The translations under genes were made by a program, and so were the position numbers. 57,092 nt of DNA from Candidatus Poribacteria bacterium (GTDB lineage Bacteria > Poribacteria > WGA-4E > WGA-3G). The DNA is taken from assembly GCA_028824125.1 (NCBI GenBank), contig JAPPES010000020.1, positions 1-57,092 on the forward strand, in the 5' to 3' direction. The notes under the pieces were generated by a model. That model was not told the origin of the DNA and did no database searches. It worked only from the letters and a program-made list of their open reading frames with translations. Below are positions 53,768-57,092 of this stretch, in pieces (the first letter of the stretch is position 1; each line of letters starts with the position of its first letter).

Positions 53768-54391
53768 ATGTGGAATAAGATTTTTTATTGCTCACTTGTT
53801 ATCTGTACTATCTTTTTTCTTGTCGGGTGGTTGGGAAACTGGACTCGCTCAATGAAAACCGGTACCGAAGCGTATTGGAATCAGAATTATGATGCTGCCG
53901 TTGCAGCTTTTCAACAAGCAACGTTCGACAAACCGGATAATCCGATTGCACTGCACAACCTCGGTACCGCTCTCTACAAAAAAGGCAGATATAAAGACGC
54001 AGCTACAGCTTTTCAAAGATCGCTTTTGAAAGAAAATGTGCTTAACAAAGCTGCTGTCTATTACAACTTAGGCAATGCGCAATTTCAGTTGCGTGACCTT
54101 CCTGCTGCAATTGAATCTTATAAGTCCTCCCTCCGCTTAGACCCACATGATGCCGATGCTAAACATAATCTTGCATTAGCACTTCAACTGCTGAAAGAAC
54201 AGGAAAGTGTTACACAGCGACAGCTCAATACCAATATGCAAAAGGATTCACCGAAAAATGAGCCAAGTAACATTCCTAAAGCAGAGGCACTTCAACTTCT
54301 TGAACGCCTAAGCAAAAATGAAAATAAACGTAGGGAACAGATACTTAAACAACAACTCAATAGCGGATATCGCCGTGATAAAGATTGGTAA
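53768..54391 (+). CDS. Membrane-anchored TPR protein, BatC-like
   Basis: The 207-residue protein starts MWNKIFYCSLVICTIF at 53768, with a membrane anchor (4-20). Three TPR units follow (AVAAFQQATFDKPDNPIALH, AATAFQRSLL, AIESYKSSLRLDPHDADAKH), then a charged tail with LLERLSKNENKRREQ. The arrangement and the batD-like gene immediately downstream fit BatC of the Bacteroides aerotolerance (bat) locus. The other usual members (moxR, DUF58, batA, batB) are not in the window. Confidence 0.8.
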   Translation: MWNKIFYCSLVICTIFFLVGWLGNWTRSMKTGTEAYWNQNYDAAVAAFQQATFDKPDNPIALHNLGTALYKKGRYKDAATAFQRSLLKENVLNKAAVYYNLGNAQFQLRDLPAAIESYKSSLRLDPHDADAKHNLALALQLLKEQESVTQRQLNTNMQKDSPKNEPSNIPKAEALQLLERLSKNENKRREQILKQQLNSGYRRDKDW

Positions 54392-54407
54392 TTTTCAGCC
54401 TCCCTTA

Positions 54408-56024
54408 ATGCAATCATATTTAAGCGTTATAACCTTCAGTATCTTACTAATGCTTTTCACGACAGCCGCGCAAAGCCAGGATGTTAAAGTCGCAGCAGTG
54501 GTTACACCACGCCATATCCAATTAAACGAGAAAGCTACTCTGGAACTTACGATTTCGGGAAGGACACAAATGAAACATATCAGTTCTCCGACTTTCAATT
54601 TTTTGCCCAATTTCCTCGTTGTTCCACTGCATTCCAAAACAACGCCACGATTAATAGATGACAAAATTGCTGTCACTATGGCGTGGGCTTATGAACTTAT
54701 ACCGCAGAAGATCGGTGAGATTGCCCTCTCGGATGTCCAATTCTCTTATCAAGGTGTTCCTTATTTTGTGAATCCCGGTAAGATAATTGTTGGGGCAGTT
54801 GACACTTATGTGAACAACACGACAGGCGGTATCCATAAAGTAGCGGCTGAAGTAAGTAATCCAAAACCGTATCTTAATGAAGCGATCGTATATCGGTTTC
54901 GCTACCTTTATACAACTGTGTTGCCAACTTTGGAACCCTTGACGCCTTCACCTCCAAAATTTCCTGGCTTTTTAGTAGATGAACTTCCTGATGAGAAAGG
55001 TGCTACTGTGCGTGTACAAGGGACAACATTCAAAGTGCAAGAATATGTCCGTCGCTTATATCCACAAAAAACTGGACAAATTCTCATTCAACCCGCTCAG
55101 TTAAAACTTCCCATAAAAGGTAATCCAAAAACGCTAAAAACAAAATCTGTCCCACTCAATGTTCAACCACTTCCTGAAGTTGGAAAACCCACAAATTTCA
55201 CAGGTGCTGTTGGTCTATATAATATCACCGCACAAGTTGATCGCAAGAAACTCGAAGTGAGAAAAGCCCTCACACTATCATTGCAAATCACTGGAAGTGG
55301 GAATATCAAAACGGTAACCCCGCCGCGAATCTCCGCTAATAGCGGATTTAGAATTGACCATCAAAATCTTGCAAATACAACTAACGATAATACACGCGTC
55401 TATACTTACGTACTTACACCATTAAAAGTGGGAATTTTACAGATACCTATAATTGAATATGCCTTTTTCAATCCGAACAAACACACATATCAGATAACCA
55501 AAACGACTTCAATTCCTATTACCGTACTGCCTGGCCCAAACGATGTGATAGGCAGTGAATCTGATTTCTCATCGTGGATATTGTGGTTACTTCTACTGAT
55601 ACCAATCATTGCTGGGGTTAGTATTAGTGGATATCTATTGTATCGTGCAAAATCAAAGCTTCATAGTGGATCGACTATGCCTGACACGCCGATGACTCCC
55701 GCAGCGCAAGCATTTTCAACGCTCAATGCAATCAATTCTGACGCACCGGATACCGAATCAACCTCTTTCGGTGAAGCATTAACTCGAAACCTACATCAAT
55801 ATCTATGTGAGCGACAAGGTATTCCATATAGACAATTGAATACAGCAGAAGTCCAAGAAATTTGCACACACCTGGGAGTCTCAGATACTATTCTCAAGGA
55901 ATTGATAGATATTCTCACGAAATGTGAGTATCATCGGTTTGCCCCTGTACCGCTTTCGGCAGACGAACGAAAAGTATTGATCTCCCGTGCTGAAAATGCT
56001 ATTCAGCAGATTGAAGAAACTTAA
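54408..56024 (+). CDS. batD: BatD family protein
   Basis: Starting at MQSYLSVITFSILLM (54408), this is about 538 residues with a signal peptide, a BatD-like periplasmic region of repeated beta domains (LNEKATLELTISGRTQ near 32-47, LNEAIVYRFRYLY near 157-169, VRKALTLSLQITGSGNIKT near 283-301), one membrane helix (about 390-412) and a cytoplasmic tail with DUF-like helices (LHQYLCERQGIPY, LIDILTKCEYHRFAP). The start is uncertain: ATG 54408 has no good RBS, and GTG 54375 or ATG 54318, overlapping the TPR gene, are alternatives. Coupling to the TPR gene is likely. Confidence 0.85.
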   Translation: MQSYLSVITFSILLMLFTTAAQSQDVKVAAVVTPRHIQLNEKATLELTISGRTQMKHISSPTFNFLPNFLVVPLHSKTTPRLIDDKIAVTMAWAYELIPQKIGEIALSDVQFSYQGVPYFVNPGKIIVGAVDTYVNNTTGGIHKVAAEVSNPKPYLNEAIVYRFRYLYTTVLPTLEPLTPSPPKFPGFLVDELPDEKGATVRVQGTTFKVQEYVRRLYPQKTGQILIQPAQLKLPIKGNPKTLKTKSVPLNVQPLPEVGKPTNFTGAVGLYNITAQVDRKKLEVRKALTLSLQITGSGNIKTVTPPRISANSGFRIDHQNLANTTNDNTRVYTYVLTPLKVGILQIPIIEYAFFNPNKHTYQITKTTSIPITVLPGPNDVIGSESDFSSWILWLLLLIPIIAGVSISGYLLYRAKSKLHSGSTMPDTPMTPAAQAFSTLNAINSDAPDTESTSFGEALTRNLHQYLCERQGIPYRQLNTAEVQEICTHLGVSDTILKELIDILTKCEYHRFAPVPLSADERKVLISRAENAIQQIEET

Positions 56025-56370
56025 ACATTAGGAAAAACTAAACGTTTCCTAAATTACTGCTATATCAACTCAAGTTGCTAAATATAAGTTTTAGACATGG
56101 AAATACCGTCTTTAATGAAAAACATGCTGATAATTAGCCAATATTTGTAGTGCAAACTGTCAGTTTGCACACTTGCAGGCACAACCTAAATGAAGTTTAA
56201 ATAAATATTTCGGTAATTGGCAAGGTTAGGAAACCTTGCCAGCAGCAGGTGTAAATCTCTGCTGGCGAGGTTTCCTAACCTCGCCACATTACCCAATTAA
56301 TTTTTTAATCTTCATACAGATTGTGCTGCATAGTGGCAGCTTGAGTTATATCAATAAGGAATACCGAAAA
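56025..56370. other. Intergenic region with nested repeats
   Basis: It contains imperfect inverted ends ATCAACTCAAGTTGCTAA (about 56063-56080) and GGCAGCTTGAGTTATATCAA (56335-56354), a hairpin GTGCAAACTGTCAGTTTGCAC (56149-56169) and a family B element (56190-56315). No gene is supported. Confidence 0.55.
56190..56315. repeat. MITE-like element, family B, long palindromic version
   Basis: ATGAAGTTTAA and TTTTAATCTTCAT ends, with GGCAAGGTTAGGAAACCTTG and its inverted partner GGCGAGGTTTCCTAACCTCG separated by a short loop. It is the same design as 33267-33391. One arm carries compensating changes that keep the small palindrome intact. Confidence 0.75.
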
Positions 56371-56883
56371 ATGGAAATATTTTGGTTATTAATTAGATGG
56401 ATACATGTTATGGCCGCCGTTGTTTGGATTGGCGGTAATCTTATTTTAGCAATGGTAATTGTACCCTATTTCAGACAAAACTTACCGCCTATTCAACGCA
56501 TCCAACTCTTGACACAAATAGGCAAGCGATTTGAACCGATTGTGTGGGGTTGTGTCGGGATACTCTTTTTCACAGGCATTGCCAATATTTTTGATGCAAT
56601 AGACTTAGGTTCACCTTCTGGTTCTGAGGGTATCAATACCTTCATGCGAACGTTACTTATTAAACTGATACTATTTATCGCGCTGCTTATTCTCACCGCG
56701 CTTCACAGTTTTGTCTTCGGGCCAAGGTTATCGGCAGCAATTGAAGGATTAGACACAGAAACAGAAGAACTTCCCCCTCAAGTTAAACCGCTCCGCAAGC
56801 GGATGTCTATTGTATCCAGTCTCATGGGGGTAGTTTCATTGCTAATTCTGCTTGCAGCTGTCGCTCTCCGCATGGGGATATGA
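56371..56883 (+). CDS. CopD-like four-helix membrane protein
   Basis: The 170-residue protein starts MEIFWLLIRWIHVMAAVVWI at 56371 (RBS AAGGAATACC). It has about four membrane helices with His in the first (RWIHVMAAVVWIGG) and third (ALHSFVFGP) hydrophobic stretches, as in the CopD/DUF2269-like integral membrane families that may bind heme or copper. The frame is open further upstream, but that region is a repeat element. Function is inferred from topology and His pattern only. Confidence 0.78.
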   Translation: MEIFWLLIRWIHVMAAVVWIGGNLILAMVIVPYFRQNLPPIQRIQLLTQIGKRFEPIVWGCVGILFFTGIANIFDAIDLGSPSGSEGINTFMRTLLIKLILFIALLILTALHSFVFGPRLSAAIEGLDTETEELPPQVKPLRKRMSIVSSLMGVVSLLILLAAVALRMGI

Positions 56884-56902
56884 ATTTACACCCACTACTG
56901 TA

Positions 56903-56966
56903 GGGCAGGATTCTAACCGAGGGCAGGATTCTAACCGAACGCTAAACGCCGATTCAGCGTTTATTT
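56903..56966. repeat. Tandem GGGCAGGATTCTAACCGA and hairpin after the CopD-like gene
   Basis: The 18-mer GGGCAGGATTCTAACCGA occurs twice in a row (56903-56938), followed by AACGCTAAACGCCGATTCAG, whose AACGCT pairs with AGCGTT before TTATTT. The hairpin could act as a weak terminator for the CopD-like gene. The remaining bases to the window end hold another GTGCGGCTGGGAAACCGCAC palindrome and no supported gene. Confidence 0.5.
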
Positions 56967-57092
56967 GACTCTGTTGTTCTGCTTCGTCAACATATTATAC
57001 CCAATTAACGTCATTCGTCTTGCTAAGTGTGCGGCTGGGAAACCGCACCATAGGCGTCAATTTAGTGAATTCTTGTGGCATTTTCAAGATGT

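Noticed and set aside
56903..56938. tRNA T-arm resemblance (GGTTAGAATCCTGCCC on the minus strand)
   Set aside because: No acceptor, D or anticodon arms can be drawn around it, and it is simply an 18 bp tandem repeat.

Overview
The window reads as a piece of an AT-leaning (roughly 40-45% GC by eye) Gram-negative-type bacterial chromosome. The gene mix is a Kelch protein, two LamG proteins, a phytanoyl-CoA dioxygenase, a sulfatase, a DUF6807 protein, a DUF3500 protein, several Gfo/Idh/MocA oxidoreductases and several TIM-barrel sugar-phosphate isomerases. Together with many intergenic hairpin repeats built on a 'GCGAGGTTAGGAAACCTCGCC' type core, this resembles Candidatus Poribacteria (sponge symbionts) or a near relative. 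That placement is from memory of gene content and was not tested; no rRNA or tRNA gene was found.

Layout. 1-14.8 kb is almost all minus strand: a truncated small ORF, a calcineurin-like phosphoesterase, gamma-glutamyltransferase, two tandem paralogous lipoproteins, a Gfo/Idh/MocA oxidoreductase, a DUF6807 protein, a STAS protein, an AlbA_2/Schlafen-type ATP-binding protein, a sulfatase, a DUF711 protein and accA. 15.4-21.5 kb holds another oxidoreductase, then plus-strand DUF3500, methyltransferase, Kelch and PhyH genes. 21.8-29.6 kb (minus) has clpB, two LamG proteins, mnmE and jag; 29.6-33 kb (minus) continues with yidC, yidD, rnpA and an HNH endonuclease. The mnmE-jag-yidC-yidD-rnpA order is the classical oriC-proximal cluster, but rpmH is absent from its usual place.

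33.2-37.3 kb is the most unusual part. Three plus-strand genes of unknown function encode a Cys/Pro repeat peptide, a membrane-anchored protein and a large Cys-rich secreted protein. They sit behind a near-consensus promoter and a structured leader containing an intrinsic terminator, an alternative antiterminator-like pairing and an 11-codon upstream ORF. They end in their own terminator, and the unit is bracketed by direct repeats of about 260-300 bp.

37.4-43.5 kb carries a leuB-type dehydrogenase, a methyltransferase with a small membrane protein, a divergent YchF-like GTPase, murJ and hisF. 43.9-50.6 kb has a two-gene unit resembling DUF6178, three isomerases and an oxidoreductase suggesting sugar or polyol catabolism, and two decayed small genes. 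50.6-57 kb has a GlmL/MutL-type ATPase, a secreted beta-sandwich protein, a batC-batD-like pair and a CopD-like membrane protein.

Two themes cut across the window. First, at least five families of short inverted-repeat elements (MITE-like) fill most intergenic gaps, often nested or in the same order at separate loci; no transposase was seen. Second, four secreted proteins of different architecture (Kelch, LamG x2, beta-sandwich) end in a similar tail, K-[FL]-x-T-x-W-x-x-[IL]-K, within a few residues of the C-terminus, which may be an undescribed sorting or anchoring tag.
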